Below are positions 62,701-64,000 of a stretch of DNA of 64,000 nt, in pieces. The stretch spans positions 256,001-320,000 of the forward strand of contig LSRX01000464.1 of assembly GCA_001939145.1 (NCBI GenBank), written 5' to 3'. The position numbers and the translations under genes were made by a program. Each line of letters starts with the position of its first letter. The stretch's first letter is position 1. The notes below the pieces were generated by a model. That model was not told the origin of the DNA. It searched no databases and saw only the letters and a list, made by a program, of their open reading frames with translations. This stretch comes from Symbiodinium microadriaticum (lineage: Eukaryota > Sar > Dinophyceae > Suessiales > Symbiodiniaceae).

Positions 62701-63780
62701 CATCAAGTATGCATTCACAGGTCTGTCATGAGATACAGCTACCATTGCTGCTTTTTCTTGTGCGAGACGATGCTGCTTTGCTGCCGCCATCTCAGGACAG
62801 TCCAGTGTAATGCCACCCACACAGTACCGGATGAAAAGAAAGACAAGCTCGGTGCGTCTGCAGAGGACCAGCTTTTTCAGACTGTGGGCATCAACTTTAC
62901 CGAAACTCCAGCATCTCCAACTCTCAAAGAGAAATCTCGACCCTTTCGACGTCAAGAGTTCCAGAACTTTATTGAAGTTACCATTAGCCCTGTTGTCAAC
63001 AAATCGCACTATTGTGCCTGGTGTTGCTAAGCACCATTTGTAACGCGAAGACATTGCTGATATGAGCATATACATGCCCACCTCCCGCGTTGCCTTTTTT
63101 GACACGCCAAAGATACACATGCACGCCCAGCAGAACATACGGGCATAGCGCTTCTGCGCTTGTATACAGTACAGGCAGTACATGTGCTTTCCGCCCTCAG
63201 GAGTGCTGTGTACCGAAGTGCTCGCAGCACACTTGTTTTGGCAGCTGGGCGACGAATGCCTCCAAGTTGAACCAGGCACCTATCACCCCCGCGTTCTTTT
63301 GTTCAGGCCCGTTTGGGCACATGCTCCATGCGCATCATTCGCTGTGCATCGCTGTGGGCTAGGCAGGGAGCTCGGACGAGGAGTGCTGCACTCCAGCGAG
63401 AAGCTCAGACTGATGCGGCGACCCTGTGGCGTAGATTCTCAGCAGAGTCCTGCCGATGATCATTCTGTGACTGAGTCCTGTGCGGCCTTCGTTTGCGCCA
63501 AGTCCAAGGGCTTCCAATATGTGGCAGATCGACATGTCATTGCCTCAGAATCCCAGACACTTACGAGTCTGCTTCCTTCGTCAACAGTCTGGGCGCGCAG
63601 GACGCACCGCAGCCTGCAACGAATGCAAGGGACTTCTGCTGCGAGAAGACTTGCGGGTTTTATGTGGATCCCTGACCGCAGAGATGCCTCTGCCTTGGTG
63701 CAGACTATGTCTTGGCAGGCATTGCAGAGTCAGTGCTGTTGATAAGTTTGGGCATTGAGCGATCCGAACTTTGGAAGAAG
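59786..63780. other. Unassigned; scattered exon-like frames
   Basis: Candidate + frames: 61300-61420 (AVQSILESLSTGT near a splice-like CAG), 62305-62400 (MGLYFGLQGLLMLAAGSHVA, a likely membrane helix) and ~62620-62700 (ESVAIDFARILPASCVWVEE). Another at ~63600-63720 is cysteine-rich (ACNECKGLLLREDLRVLCG then WCRLCLGRHCR) and might be a zinc-binding segment. None can be assigned. Between 61900 and 62170 the DNA is AT-rich and contains two related copies of a CAAAATTCTAATTA-type phrase. Confidence 0.25.
60834..60853. repeat. (GT)n microsatellite
   Basis: About nine GT units, followed within ten bases by a run of seven G. Confidence 0.9.
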
Positions 63781-63799
63781 CATTGACCCGGGAAACTGG

Positions 63800-64000
63800 G
63801 TCCCGGTTTCGTCCCCCCCCTGAAGCCGAAATTCCGAAGCTTTTGAAGACGAAATTGTTCGCCAGGAGCTGAAGCTCAAATTGTGCGCGAAGACGATATT
63901 TGAAGACGAAAATCGGCCCTGAAGACGAAATTCGTGTGAAGACGAAATTCGGTTTTGGGCGCGCTGAAGACGAAATTCGGTCGCGAAGACGAAATTCGTC
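63800..64000. repeat. Tandem GAAGACGAAATTCG array, cut by window end
   Basis: At least eight imperfect copies of GAAGACGAAATT with short variable spacers (TCGC, GTGT, GGCCCT), becoming more regular toward the window end. Just before it is the hairpin CCGGGA-AACTGGG-TCCCGG. The architecture of short units with spacers resembles the left arm of the foldback-like elements, so this may be the edge of another element type. Confidence 0.8.

Noticed and set aside
62602-63279. 225-codon minus-strand frame
   Set aside because: No domain; + strand frames over it look at least as coding-like, and all recognised host genes are on +.
63800-64000. CRISPR-like array
   Set aside because: Units are short, degenerate and unevenly spaced in eukaryotic nuclear DNA; a minisatellite or transposon arm fits better.

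Overview
The window looks like nuclear DNA of a dinoflagellate, most likely a Symbiodiniaceae alga. Genes are broken into short exons. Introns inferred from protein-family alignment begin with GT, GC or GA, end in AG, and are nearly always followed by a G, which is the known pattern of that family. A sequence matching 18 of the last 19 bases of the dinoflagellate spliced leader lies in front of a retroelement. Simple repeats and non-LTR retroelements are abundant. Because host exons rarely start with ATG, most were found by reading frames for family motifs. Exon edges are therefore inferences unless stated.

Layout. 0.3-2.0 kb (+): a class I methyltransferase (Methyltransf_24 type). 6.4-6.8 kb (+): two exons of a RING finger protein, then a 1.05-kb foldback-like mobile element (6950-7996). 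10.3-12.9 kb (+): an FSH-type serine hydrolase. 14.6-17.7 kb (+): a pentatricopeptide repeat (PPR) protein. 17.7-25.9 kb: mostly unassigned, with a reverse-transcriptase scrap at 18.1 kb and several microsatellites. 25.9-29.1 kb (+): a spliced-leader relic followed by a decayed LINE (coiled coil, endonuclease, YMDD reverse transcriptase), then a proline-rich, C-rich tail to 30.6 kb. 31.2-37.1 kb (+): a voltage-gated cation channel with S1, S2, S4, S5 and S6 segments and two C-terminal EF hands. Its introns hold a 620-bp AT-rich satellite and a second copy of the foldback element.

41.1-54.0 kb (-): a 13-kb intronless block. In the direction of transcription it starts with a LINE (endonuclease, YADD reverse transcriptase, C2H2 zinc fingers, USP-like peptidase). 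It continues with a charged ORF, a kinase-like ORF, a 2OG-oxygenase-like ORF, a GT32-like glycosyltransferase and an acidic/proline-rich protein. The frames are joined by frameshifts and at least one in-frame stop. Scattered through this block, and not noticed elsewhere, are 16 copies of a 14-bp mini-hairpin, GGNC-NNN-GNCC-CCG, whose stem base pair covaries perfectly. This is the most unusual signal in the window.

54.3-58 kb: CAA/CAG and CTA/CTC/CTG triplet tracts and a perfect 17-bp inverted repeat. 58.3-59.8 kb (+): a protein-isoaspartate methyltransferase (PCMT) homologue. 59.8-64 kb: unassigned, ending in a tandem repeat cut by the window edge. All recognised host genes are on the + strand, consistent with unidirectional dinoflagellate gene arrays. 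The long retroelement block runs the other way.
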